Both the position numbers and the translations under genes were made by a program. From NCBI RefSeq assembly GCF_042685745.1, contig NZ_JBHUNT010000001.1, positions 3,410,001-3,474,000 of the forward strand: a DNA stretch of 64,000 bases, given 5' to 3'. The notes below the pieces were generated by a model that saw only the letters and a program-made list of their open reading frames with translations, was not told where the DNA came from and did no database searches. The DNA comes from Prauserella_A oleivorans (lineage in GTDB: Bacteria; Actinomycetota; Actinomycetes; Mycobacteriales; Pseudonocardiaceae). This document shows, piece by piece, positions 16,667 through 24,525 of the stretch; the first letter of the stretch is position 1, and the number at the start of each line of letters is the position of its first letter.

Positions 16667-17826
16667 GACCACAGAGGACACTCGCCCTGGCCGCCGCCGC
16701 GGGCCTGCTGCTGACGGCCTGCGGCAGCTCGCCACCGGCCGAACCCGCCCCGGCCGTCCCCCACGGCTATGTCGAGGGTGCCGAGGAGACCGCCGAGCCT
16801 CAGTCACGGCTCGTGATCGCCGACGCGCGCACGGGCGCGGTACGGGTACTCGACCTGCTGACCGGAACGGTCACCCGGCTCGACGACGTCGCCGGTGTGC
16901 GGGATATCAGCACCGACGGCCGGTTCGCCTACCTCGCCGCCGGTGGCTCGACACAGGTGATCGACAGCGGTGCCTGGATGGTCGACCACGGCGATCACGT
17001 GCACTACTACCGCGCGGCCATCCGGCCGGCCGGTGCGGTGGACGGGCACGTCGTGGCGGCACACGCCGACTCGGCCGTCGCCGCGCTCGCCGTGGAGGGC
17101 GGGAAGACGGTCCTGCTGGACCGGGCCGCCCAGGAGGACGGCAAGGCCACGCGCCGCACCGTCCTCGACGGCGTCGCGGTGCCCTACGCCCAGCACCTGG
17201 TCGTGGCCTCGGCCGACGGGGTCACCGTGCGCAACCGCGACGGTCGCCGCGTCGCGAACGCCGGCGAGCCGTGCCGGGAGCCCTCCGGCACGGCGCCGAC
17301 CCGGCGCGGTGTCGTGGTCGGCTGCGCGGACGGCGCGCTCCTGCTCAGCGAGGACGACGGCCGGTTCACCGGCGCGAAGATCCCGTACCCGGACCCCGGG
17401 CCGAGCACCGAGCGGGCGCGGGAGTTCACCTCCCGGCCCGGCAGCGCGACCCTCACCGCGTCCGCGGGGGAGCGCGGCGTCTGGGTGCTCGACGTGGCGG
17501 AACGGACCTGGAGGCTGGTCGGCACCGGGCCGGTCGTCGCCGTCAACGCCGTGGTGGAGGGCGGGCCGTTGCTCACGCTCACCGCCGACGGCGTGCTCCA
17601 TGCCTACGACGCCGCCACGGGACAGCGGACGGCGAGCCGGCCGTTGATGGCGGGAGGCGTGCCGGACGGCGAGCCGCCGGTGATCCTGGTCGACACCAGT
17701 CGCGCCTACGTCAACGATCCCGGCGGGCGGCGGGTGTACGAGGTCGACTACAACGACCGACTCCGCATCGCCCGGACCTTCGACCTCGACGTCACCCCGT
17801 CGCACGTCGTGGAGACGGGCCGATGA
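16663..17826 (+). CDS. Beta-propeller lipoprotein of the zinc uptake operon
   Basis: 387 residues. A lipoprotein signal ends in the lipobox LLTAC (cysteine near residue 19). The body has repeated short strands of beta-propeller type (VIADARTGAVRVLDLLTG, GRFAYLAAGG, VLHAYDAATGQR). HGDHVHYYRAA near residue 110 offers a cluster of histidines that could bind zinc. It resembles AztD-like periplasmic zinc chaperones in fold but lacks the HHGVAV/HGEA pattern of the last gene in the operon. Overlapping starts and stops with aztB and aztC show it belongs to the same transcript. It probably receives or passes zinc outside the membrane; this is inference. Confidence 0.75.
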   Translation: MRPQRTLALAAAAGLLLTACGSSPPAEPAPAVPHGYVEGAEETAEPQSRLVIADARTGAVRVLDLLTGTVTRLDDVAGVRDISTDGRFAYLAAGGSTQVIDSGAWMVDHGDHVHYYRAAIRPAGAVDGHVVAAHADSAVAALAVEGGKTVLLDRAAQEDGKATRRTVLDGVAVPYAQHLVVASADGVTVRNRDGRRVANAGEPCREPSGTAPTRRGVVVGCADGALLLSEDDGRFTGAKIPYPDPGPSTERAREFTSRPGSATLTASAGERGVWVLDVAERTWRLVGTGPVVAVNAVVEGGPLLTLTADGVLHAYDAATGQRTASRPLMAGGVPDGEPPVILVDTSRAYVNDPGGRRVYEVDYNDRLRIARTFDLDVTPSHVVETGR

Positions 17827-18734
17827 GGGCCGCATTCCGCGCGCTGTTCCTGGCCGCGCTGCTTCTGCTTCCGGGCTGTTCCGGGGCGAGCGCCGGATCC
17901 GGCGGCATCGTGGTGACGACGAACATCCTCGGTGATCTGACGCGTGCGGTCGTCGGCGACCAGGTGCCGGTGACCGTGCTGATGAAGCCCGACGCCGACC
18001 CGCACTCGTTCGCCATCTCGGCGCAGGAGGCCGCACGACTCGAGCAGGCGGATCTCGTCATCCACAATGGACTGGGGCTCGAGGAGGGGGTGCGGCGCAA
18101 CGTCGACGCGGCAGCCGCCGCGGGTGTCCCCACGGTGGCCGTGGGCGAGCATGTGGACCCGATCCGGTATCAGGGTGACGACCAGTCCGGGCAGCCGGAC
18201 CCGCATTTCTGGACAGACCCGCGGCGGGTGCGCACCGCGGTCGAGGTGATCACCGACCGGGTCGTGGCCATGGTCGACGGCATCGACGGCGACGCCGTCC
18301 GCGCGAACGCCGGAGCGTATCTGGAGACGCTGGACGAACTGGACCGCTGGATGGCCGAGCGGTTCGCCGGCATTCCGGAGGCGAAGCGCAAGCTCGTCAC
18401 CAACCACCACGTGTTCGGCTACCTCGCGCGACGCTACGGGTTCGCGGTGATGGGTGCCGTCGTGCCGAGCGGGACGACGCTGGCGTCACCGAGCGCGTCC
18501 GATCTGAGTGATCTGGCGCGCACGATCCGCACCGCCGGTGTGGGAGCCATCTTCGCCGACTCGTCCCAGCCCGACCGGCTCGCGCGTGTCCTCGCCGACC
18601 AGGCCGGGGTTCAGGTGCGCGTGCTGTCGCTGTTCTCCGAGTCGCTGACCGGTCCGCACGGTGGCGCACCGACCTATGTGGACATGATGCGCGCCAACAC
18701 GGAAACCATCGTCGACGGACTCGGCGGGGTGTGA
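17823..18734 (+). CDS. aztC: Zinc ABC transporter substrate-binding lipoprotein (AztC/ZnuA type)
   Basis: 303 residues of the cluster A-I metal-binding protein family. A signal peptide with lipobox LLPGC is followed by VVTTNILGDLTRAVVGD. The expected ligand regions are DADPHSFAIS, GQPDPHFWTDP and NHHVFGYLARRYGF, plus a late aspartate/glutamate. It has no long His-rich loop, which fits AztC proteins that rely on a separate chaperone. Its start overlaps the stop of the propeller lipoprotein (ATGA). It would deliver zinc to AztB at the outer face of the membrane. Confidence 0.92.
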   Translation: MRAAFRALFLAALLLLPGCSGASAGSGGIVVTTNILGDLTRAVVGDQVPVTVLMKPDADPHSFAISAQEAARLEQADLVIHNGLGLEEGVRRNVDAAAAAGVPTVAVGEHVDPIRYQGDDQSGQPDPHFWTDPRRVRTAVEVITDRVVAMVDGIDGDAVRANAGAYLETLDELDRWMAERFAGIPEAKRKLVTNHHVFGYLARRYGFAVMGAVVPSGTTLASPSASDLSDLARTIRTAGVGAIFADSSQPDRLARVLADQAGVQVRVLSLFSESLTGPHGGAPTYVDMMRANTETIVDGLGGV

Positions 18735-18765
18735 TGACACAACAGGAAAGAGAGACGGAGTGACC

Positions 18766-19968
18766 ATGAGAACCACAGTCCGACAGCGACGAGTCGCAGG
18801 ACTGTCCACAGTGGCGGCAGCGCTCATCGTGCTGAGTGCGTGCGGCACGACCGATTCGGAACCTGCGCCGGGCCAGGGCGGCGGCGCCGAGCCGGGGCAG
18901 GGCGGGCAGCAGATCACCGACCCGGTGGTCACCACCTACGACGGTGGGATCTACGTGCTCGACGGCGACTCGCTCGAGGTGAAGGCGGATGTGAAGCTCG
19001 GTGGCTTCAACCGGCTCAACCCGGCGGGCGACGACCGGCACGTCATGGTGTCCACCTCGGACGGATTCCGCGTCCTCGACGCTGGCGGTGGCCGGCTCAC
19101 CGAGGTGGCGTTCCCCGGTGCGGAACCGGGCCACGTGGTGCGGCACGCGGGCCGCACGGTGCTGTTCTCCGACGGCACCGGAGAGGTCGTGAGCTTCGAC
19201 CCGCACGAGCTCGGCGACGGCAAGCCGGAGACCGAGTCGTACAAGACGGCCGAACCGCACCACGGTGTCGCCGTGGAACTGGCAGGCGGCGAGCTGTTGG
19301 TGACCCTCGGCAACAAGGAGGAACGCACTGGGATCATGGTGCTCGACCGCGACCGCAAGGAGATCGTCCGCAACGAGCAGTGCCCCGGCGTGCACGGCGA
19401 GGCGACCGCGCAGGGCGAGGCCGTGGTGATCGGCTGCGAGGACGGCGTCCTCGTCTACCGCGACGGAGCCATCACGAAGATCGACAGCCCCACCGAGTAC
19501 GGGCGCATCGGCAACCAGGCAGGCACCGACGTCTCGCCGATCGTGCTCGGCGACTACAAGCAGGACGAGGACGCCGAACTGGAACGGCCGACGCAGGTCT
19601 CCCTGATCGACACCCGCACCGCATCGCTGCGGCTGGTCGACCTCGGCACGAGCTACACGTTCCGGTCCCTGGCCCGCGGCCCCGAAGGCGAGGCGCTGGT
19701 GCTCGGCACGGACGGCGCGATCCACGTACTCGACCCGGCGAAGGGCAGGGTCGTCCGCACCATTCCCGTGCTCGGTGAGTGGCAGGAACCTCTGGAGTGG
19801 CAGGAGCCGCGCCCGGCGATCTTCGTGCGCGGCGGCACCGCCTACGTCTCGGACCCGGGGGAGCGCAAGATCCACGCCGTCGACCTCGCCTCCGGTGAGA
19901 AGAGTGCGTCGGTGACGCTGGAGCACGCGCCCAACGAGCTGAGCGGCGTGGTCGAGCAGCGCCACTGA
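18766..19968 (+). CDS. aztD: Zinc metallochaperone AztD-like lipoprotein
   Basis: 400 residues, lipoprotein signal with lipobox VLSAC, then a beta-propeller. In Paracoccus, AztD stores zinc and transfers it directly to AztC. The diagnostic histidine motifs appear intact: EPHHGVAVEL near 165 and CPGVHGEATA near 207. Propeller-type repeats (GGIYVLDGDSLEV, DGAIHVLDPAKG) run through the protein. ATG at 18766 is chosen because GGAG lies five bases before it; a GTG two codons earlier is less well placed. It lies 31 bp after aztC. The Azt assignment rests on these motifs plus operon order. Confidence 0.85.
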   Translation: MRTTVRQRRVAGLSTVAAALIVLSACGTTDSEPAPGQGGGAEPGQGGQQITDPVVTTYDGGIYVLDGDSLEVKADVKLGGFNRLNPAGDDRHVMVSTSDGFRVLDAGGGRLTEVAFPGAEPGHVVRHAGRTVLFSDGTGEVVSFDPHELGDGKPETESYKTAEPHHGVAVELAGGELLVTLGNKEERTGIMVLDRDRKEIVRNEQCPGVHGEATAQGEAVVIGCEDGVLVYRDGAITKIDSPTEYGRIGNQAGTDVSPIVLGDYKQDEDAELERPTQVSLIDTRTASLRLVDLGTSYTFRSLARGPEGEALVLGTDGAIHVLDPAKGRVVRTIPVLGEWQEPLEWQEPRPAIFVRGGTAYVSDPGERKIHAVDLASGEKSASVTLEHAPNELSGVVEQRH

Positions 19969-19990
19969 CTTCCACTCCTCACCGCTGGAC

Positions 19991-20028
19991 GGCGGCGGGC
20001 CCGCGCGGACACCGCCGGGCCCGCCGCC
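19991..20028 (+). terminator. GC-rich hairpin after aztD
   Basis: GGCGGCGGGCCC and GGGCCCGCCGCC form a perfect 12-bp stem 22 bp after the aztD stop. There is no T-run, as is common for actinobacterial terminators. Confidence 0.6.
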
Positions 20029-20451
20029 GTCGAGCACCTGCGGATCGAGGCCGGCCTGCGCAGCCATGAGGGTCGCAGGCTGGTTGTCGTTCCGACCGCG
20101 CCCCCGGCTACCCGGAGAGGCCCCCAGCGGTCGGTAGCGCCCCGGCGAGCTCGAGGAGTACGTCGGCGCCGAGATCGTCACCGCCCTGCGGGCCTGCCGG
20201 ACGCTCGGGCGTACCGGAACCGGCCGCAGCACCCGGAGGCGGATCGAGGAGCCGCACGCGTCACCCGATGTGGTGAGGGCGGGGTCGCCTCGGCTCGGGA
20301 CGCCGGGGGAGTGGTGTCCGGGCGCCGGACGCGCCGACCGCGCCGAGCGTCCCACCGCGCGCCGCGGAAGCCGGGGCCACGAGCAAGCGCGGCTCGCCAG
20401 GTGACCGGAACAGAGCAGTCGGCCGCGTCGGCTTGCCTGGGCGATGACAAA
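20029..20451. other. Gene-free stretch between the zinc operon and tRNA genes
   Basis: About 420 bp without a frame of coding quality on either strand. Frames on the minus strand here run into the tRNA genes and look like shadows. I see no repeats or regulatory signatures. Confidence 0.45.
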
Positions 20452-20482
20452 GCCCCCCATCCCGATGTCGGGTATGGGGGCT
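20452..20482 (-). terminator. Terminator hairpin of the tRNA cluster
   Basis: The minus strand reads a CCCCCATACCCG stem arm paired with CGGGATGGGGG across a short loop, then GCTTTGTC. It lies just downstream of tRNA-Val(GAC) and probably ends the Gly-Cys-Val tRNA transcript. Confidence 0.75.
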
Positions 20483-20489
20483 GAGGTGG

Positions 20490-20561
20490 TGCGCGATACT
20501 GGGATCGAACCAGTGACCTCTACCGTGTCAAGGTAGCGCTCTCCCGCTGAGCTAATCGCGC
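20490..20561 (-). tRNA. tRNA-Val (anticodon GAC)
   Basis: A 72-nt cloverleaf: acceptor GCGCGAT/ATCGCGC, anticodon arm CTACC-TTGACAC-GGTAG with GAC at the centre, T arm ending GGTTCGATCCC, discriminator A. CCA is not encoded. It is last of three minus-strand tRNA genes. Confidence 0.95.
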
Positions 20562-20562
20562 G

Positions 20563-20634
20563 AGGCGGCGGCGGGAATCGAACCCGCGTACAGGGCTTTG
20601 CAGGCCCTTGCCTGAACCACTCGGCCACGCCGCC
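20563..20634 (-). tRNA. tRNA-Cys (anticodon GCA)
   Basis: 72 nt with acceptor GGCGGCG/CGCCGCC, anticodon arm AGGGC-CTGCAAA-GCCCT giving anticodon GCA, T arm GCGGGTTCGATTCCCGC, and discriminator U as expected for tRNA-Cys. It is one base from tRNA-Val(GAC), so both come from one precursor. Confidence 0.95.
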
Positions 20635-20688
20635 GCATATGTGAATCCGGCAGTTGCCTGATTCAACTGCGGGTAGCCGCCGCAGTCG

Positions 20689-20761
20689 AGCGGACGACGG
20701 GACTCGAACCCGCGACCCTCACCTTGGCAAGGTGATGCGCTACCAGCTGCGCTACGTCCGC
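20689..20761 (-). tRNA. tRNA-Gly (anticodon GCC)
   Basis: 73 nt with acceptor GCGGACG/CGTCCGC, anticodon arm TCACC-TTGCCAA-GGTGA giving GCC, T arm CGGGTTCGAGTCCCG, discriminator U. First gene of the minus-strand Gly-Cys-Val cluster. Confidence 0.95.
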
Positions 20762-20875
20762 ATTCTCCTCGGCTCCGGGGTGTTCACCCCGTCGTCGTGG
20801 TGTGGAGAGAACTGTACTGGATGCCCGCAAGGGCGCGTGCACGGGGGGTGGCCATCGGGCGCCGCCGCCCGCTGA

Positions 20876-21301
20876 TCAGCCAAGATCGTTCGGAATCAGG
20901 TGCGTGAGGGCGTCGTCGACGTCCACCCACAGGTGCTCGTTGCCGGGGAGCACGACGTCGTAGGTGCGGTCGAGGAAGTCGGCCAGCTCCTGGGCGGACG
21001 CCTCGAACATGGCGTGCCCGGAGGGCGAGTTCAGCTCGATCAGGACCGACTCCGGGTCCTCGACGGACGGCCTGATGCGCACGTCCCCGTCGCCGGCGTC
21101 GGCCAGCAGTCCGTCGGCGAGGAGATCCCGCGCGTACACCCACTCGACCCAGCCGGCCCGGCCGGTGCGGAACGCCGCCACGACCGCGTACGGGTCGCGG
21201 GTGTCGTAGCGCAGCTCGACCTTCACCGGAACGGGAGGCGTTCGCGGTGCCAGCAGATCGAAGACGGCGGTGGACCGGAGCGTCACGTGATCGTTTCGCA
21301 T
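20876..21301 (-). CDS. ssgB: Sporulation/cell division regulator SsgB-like (SALP family)
   Basis: 141 residues, the length of SsgA-like proteins. SsgB localises FtsZ to future septa in sporulating actinomycetes. Family-typical stretches include VPVKVELRYDTRDPYAV, WVYARDLLADGL and DDALTHLIPND. I start at the ATG at 21301 (MRNDHVTLRS...) because the family begins there and GAAGGGA precedes it; an in-frame upstream extension to 21430 lacks family similarity. It lies between the tRNA cluster and tRNA-Val(CAC). SsgB rather than another SALP is the likelier call given the length and single copy here. Confidence 0.85.
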   Translation of the reverse strand: MRNDHVTLRSTAVFDLLAPRTPPVPVKVELRYDTRDPYAVVAAFRTGRAGWVEWVYARDLLADGLLADAGDGDVRIRPSVEDPESVLIELNSPSGHAMFEASAQELADFLDRTYDVVLPGNEHLWVDVDDALTHLIPNDLG

Positions 21302-21693
21302 GGTCGTCCCTTCTGCTCCCTTCCCGGCCGGTTGGCCGAGTTCTGATGGTGAGACGCGGGTGGTTCCCGGCTCGCTCGTCGTTACGGCTGAGATCACACG
21401 TCCGTGTGGCTCTCCGTACGTCGTGCCCATCGCGCTCGGCTCGGACGGCCTCCGTGCGTGGCCGCGTGATCGCTCACGCGTACATACTGACCGGTTTAAC
21501 GCGCGGGCGATAGAACCGTCGCGCCCCTGGTGCGGGTGACGTATCTCCCGCGGGTGTTGCCACTCGTCCGGACGAGTGCCCGCTACCAGGCGCTTCTACG
21601 CAGCGTGTCAGCCGATGTGCGGACGGTGCGGCCCAAATGACCACCCGTTTGTCGGGGGTCGAACGGCGTCCGCTACAGTGACTTCCACACCAC
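21302..21693. other. Intergenic region upstream of ssgB and tRNA-Val(CAC)
   Basis: About 390 bp between divergent ssgB and the tRNA gene. It should hold both promoters. No frame of coding quality is visible, and I could not fix a promoter with confidence. Confidence 0.4.
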
Positions 21694-21765
21694 GGGCGAT
21701 TAGCTCAGCGGGAGAGCGCTTCGTTCACACCGAAGAGGTCACTGGTTCGATCCCAGTATCGCCCA
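21694..21765 (+). tRNA. tRNA-Val (anticodon CAC)
   Basis: 72 nt with acceptor GGGCGAT/ATCGCCC, anticodon arm CTTCG-TTCACAC-CGAAG giving CAC, T arm ACTGGTTCGATCCCAGT, discriminator A. Apart from acceptor tip and anticodon stem it matches the tRNA-Val(GAC) gene at 20490-20561. Confidence 0.95.
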
Positions 21766-21800
21766 CAGCAGCAGAGCTTCATCCTCGAAGCTTCGGTCAC

Positions 21801-21829
21801 GGCCCGGCGGCCTTGCCGCCGGGCCTTTT
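21801..21829 (+). terminator. Rho-independent terminator after tRNA-Val(CAC)
   Basis: GGCCCGGCGGC-CTT-GCCGCCGGGCC hairpin followed by TTTT, 35 bp after the tRNA. A textbook intrinsic terminator. Confidence 0.85.
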
Positions 21830-22088
21830 CCGTTCCCAGGCGGTCGCCCGAGCGCGGCACTTCAACTTTCAACCGAGACGGTTCCGGGGCCATTCCCCGA
21901 GCCCGTCGATGTGAGCCGGTCCACCGCCGACAACCACTGACGCGATCGCCCTCGGGTCATCGATCCACTGACTACGGTGGGTAATCCGTTGGCCGGTACC
22001 GTCAATTACTCACCGTGTCCATTTTGTGATGCGGCCCTGGGCTGCGGATCGCTGGAACGGCGGTTTTTTGGCGGCGTCCATGCTGTAA

Positions 22089-22108
22089 CGGTCAGCTGAA
22101 AGTGACCG
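22089..22108. promoter_or_regulatory. Inverted repeat upstream of the glycosylphosphotransferase gene
   Basis: CGGTCA-N8-TGACCG is a perfect inverted repeat about 125 bp before the gene at 22232. Possible operator. The 466 bp between the tRNA and this gene hold nothing else I can name. Confidence 0.3.
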
Positions 22109-22231
22109 ATACCACTGCGTATGTTCCCGCGGTGATGACTGTGGGTGTATGGCGGACGGTTACTCTGTGGAGTCGACTCTGGCGGGCGGGGGCGGATCGG
22201 GACTCCACACCTGAGGAGCGCGGGAGGCTCC

Positions 22232-23737
22232 ATGGAAGAGTCGGTGTGGTCGGCGTCGGGTTCGGAGTACGACGCGTCTCGCCACGGCTCGGGGGGCTCC
22301 CGCTCGCTGCGGCTGGTCGACGGGCGCGCCGCGGCGATCGGGCCGCCGCCGGCGATGCCGTGGGAACGCCGCTACCGCGCGTGGATCGTGGCCGCGGACG
22401 GCCTCGTGACCGTGCTCGTGGTCACCATCGGCGCGCTGTTCATCGGCGACTTCCAGCGCTTCGACGAGCCGCACGCGCTGGGCACCGCCGCAGCCGTGCT
22501 GGCGTCACTGCCCGCGAGCCGCGCGTGGAGCCGCAACGGCCTCGGCGAGGGAGCCGAGGAGTTCCGGCGGGTGGGCCGTGGGCTCGTCCTCGCGGGCGTG
22601 CTCGTCGCACTCGGCGGCCTGCTCGCGGGCGCGCTCGAGGTCAAGCCGTGGGTGTTCTACGTCGTGCCCTGTGTGGCGCTCGTCCTCCTGCCGGTCCGTT
22701 ACGCCCTGCGCCGGTTCGTCCACCGGCTCCGCCGCCAGGGCCAGTGCCTGCTGCCCGTGATGGCGGCGGGGAGCCCGGAGACGGTGCGTGACCTCGTCGA
22801 GCGCACCCGGGCCATGCCGCACGTCGGCTGGCGGGTGGAGGCCGCGTGCCTGCCCGCCGGTACGGGTGACCACGGCGACATCGACGGCGTGCCCGTGATC
22901 GGCACCCTCGACGAGCTCGCCGAGCACGTCGCCCGCGGTGGGTACCGCGTGCTCGCCGTGACGGCCGACCAGTACTGGACGCCGCGCAGGCTGCAGCAGC
23001 TGGCGTGGAACCTCGAGACCACCGCCGCCGAGCTCGTGGTCGCCCCGGTGCTCATGGAGATCGCCGGCCCGCGGCTCAACGTGTCCGGGGTCTTCGGGAT
23101 GCCGTTGCTGCGCGTCACCGCGCCCGCCTTCACCGGCTGGCGGCGGCTCGTCAAGGAGGTGGTCGACCGGATCGGTGCGGCCCTCCTGCTGCTCGCCGCC
23201 GCTCCGGTGATGATCGGCATCGCCCTCGCCGTCAAGGCCGACGACCGCGGGCCGGTGATCTACCGGCAGCAGCGGGTGGGCCGGGACGGCACCGCGTTCA
23301 CGATGCTCAAGTTCCGGACGATGGTCACCGACGCCGACACCGTGCGCACGAGCCTGTTGCGGCACAACGAGGGCTCAGGGCCGCTGTTCAAGATCCGCAA
23401 CGACCCCCGCGTCACCAAGGTCGGCGCGCTGCTGCGCCGCTACTCGCTGGACGAGCTGCCTCAGCTGTTCAACGTCCTCGCGGGCCAGATGTCGCTCGTC
23501 GGGCCGCGGCCGCCGCTGCCGGAGGAGACCGCGCAGTACGCACCGGAGGTGCATCGCCGGTTGCTGGTGAAGCCGGGCATGACGGGGCTGTGGCAGGTCA
23601 GCGGCCGCAGCGAGCTCTCGTGGGAGGAGAGTGTCCGGCTCGACTTGCGCTACGTCGAGGACTGGTCGCTGGCGCTCGACATGGTGATCCTCTGGAAGAC
23701 CTTCCGAGCGGTCACGGTCGGCCGCGGCGCCTACTGA
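22232..23737 (+). CDS. Exopolysaccharide biosynthesis polyprenyl glycosylphosphotransferase
   Basis: 501 residues. The N-terminal half has about four TM helices and a CoA-binding-like Rossmann region. The C-terminal third is a bacterial sugar transferase (WbaP/WcaJ type): a TM helix (GAALLLLAAAPVMIGIALAV) followed by GPVIYRQQRVGRDG, MLKFRTMV, RRYSLDELPQLFNVL, MSLVGPRP and KPGMTGLWQVSGRS. Such enzymes put the first sugar phosphate onto undecaprenyl phosphate to begin a surface polysaccharide repeat. ATG at 22232 follows GGGAGG. No other polysaccharide genes are near, so the polymer is unknown. Confidence 0.92.
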   Translation: MEESVWSASGSEYDASRHGSGGSRSLRLVDGRAAAIGPPPAMPWERRYRAWIVAADGLVTVLVVTIGALFIGDFQRFDEPHALGTAAAVLASLPASRAWSRNGLGEGAEEFRRVGRGLVLAGVLVALGGLLAGALEVKPWVFYVVPCVALVLLPVRYALRRFVHRLRRQGQCLLPVMAAGSPETVRDLVERTRAMPHVGWRVEAACLPAGTGDHGDIDGVPVIGTLDELAEHVARGGYRVLAVTADQYWTPRRLQQLAWNLETTAAELVVAPVLMEIAGPRLNVSGVFGMPLLRVTAPAFTGWRRLVKEVVDRIGAALLLLAAAPVMIGIALAVKADDRGPVIYRQQRVGRDGTAFTMLKFRTMVTDADTVRTSLLRHNEGSGPLFKIRNDPRVTKVGALLRRYSLDELPQLFNVLAGQMSLVGPRPPLPEETAQYAPEVHRRLLVKPGMTGLWQVSGRSELSWEESVRLDLRYVEDWSLALDMVILWKTFRAVTVGRGAY

Positions 23738-23842
23738 GCCCGTGCGCTTGGCGGCGTGAGCAGCGCCACGCCATCGCGGAAACCGTCAAGCGTTCAACTA
23801 CGTTGTGCGTGACGGACCGACCGCGATGGAAAGGTGTCACGT

Positions 23843-24451
23843 ATGACCTCGTCCGTTCAGGACGTCCTGCTGGTACCCGCCGACGTGCAGGACCTGCTGT
23901 TCCGCGAAGCCAGGACCGCCAATACGTTCAGCCCGGAGCCGGTGAGCGACGCCCAGCTGCGGGCCATTTACGACCTGGTCAAGTGGGCGCCGACGTCCAT
24001 GAACACCCAGCCGCTGCGCGCCCTGGTCGTGCGCACGCAGGAGGGCAGGCGCAGGCTGCTGCCGCACCTGGCCGAGGGCAACCGCGCGAAGACCGAGAGC
24101 GCCCCGGTGACCGTCGTGCTGGCCGCCGACCTCGACTTCCACGAGAACCTGCCCACGGTGTTCCCGCACGCGCCGAACGCCAAGGACAACTTCACCGACG
24201 AGGCTGCGCGCGAGAAGGTCGCGACGCTCAACGCCTCGCTCCAGATCGGCTACTTCATTCTCGGCGTCCGGGCCGCCGGGCTGGCCGCGGGCCCGATGAC
24301 GGGCTTCGACGCGGCCGGTGTCGACCGGGAGTTCTTCGCGGACCGGCCGTGGAAGTCCCTCGTCGTGGTGAACATCGGCAAGCCCGGTGAGAACGCGTGG
24401 CGCGAGCGGCTGCCTCGCCTCGGTTATGACGAGGTCGTCAGCACCGCCTGA
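23843..24451 (+). CDS. Malonic semialdehyde reductase / nitroreductase family protein (RutE-like)
   Basis: 202 residues of the nitroreductase fold, the RutE/HadB branch, in which flavin-dependent proteins reduce 3-oxopropanoate with NADPH. Family landmarks are ARTANTFSPEPVSDAQLRAIYD, KWAPTSMNTQPLR near residue 45, LNASLQIGYFIL and GPMTGFD. ATG at 23843 is placed eight bases after GGAAAGG. There are no other pyrimidine catabolism (rut) genes around, so the physiological substrate is uncertain; similar enzymes also reduce quinones or nitro compounds. Confidence 0.85.
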   Translation: MTSSVQDVLLVPADVQDLLFREARTANTFSPEPVSDAQLRAIYDLVKWAPTSMNTQPLRALVVRTQEGRRRLLPHLAEGNRAKTESAPVTVVLAADLDFHENLPTVFPHAPNAKDNFTDEAAREKVATLNASLQIGYFILGVRAAGLAAGPMTGFDAAGVDREFFADRPWKSLVVVNIGKPGENAWRERLPRLGYDEVVSTA

Positions 24452-24525
24452 CGTGCGAGGGGTGAACCGGCGGCGGATAGCATCGACACGTCAGCACACG
24501 TGTTCATGCGTCAAGGGAGTCCACC

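Noticed and set aside
24452..24525. T-box or other riboswitch before thrS
   Set aside because: Only 74 bp separate the genes and no T-box sequence or stem series is visible.
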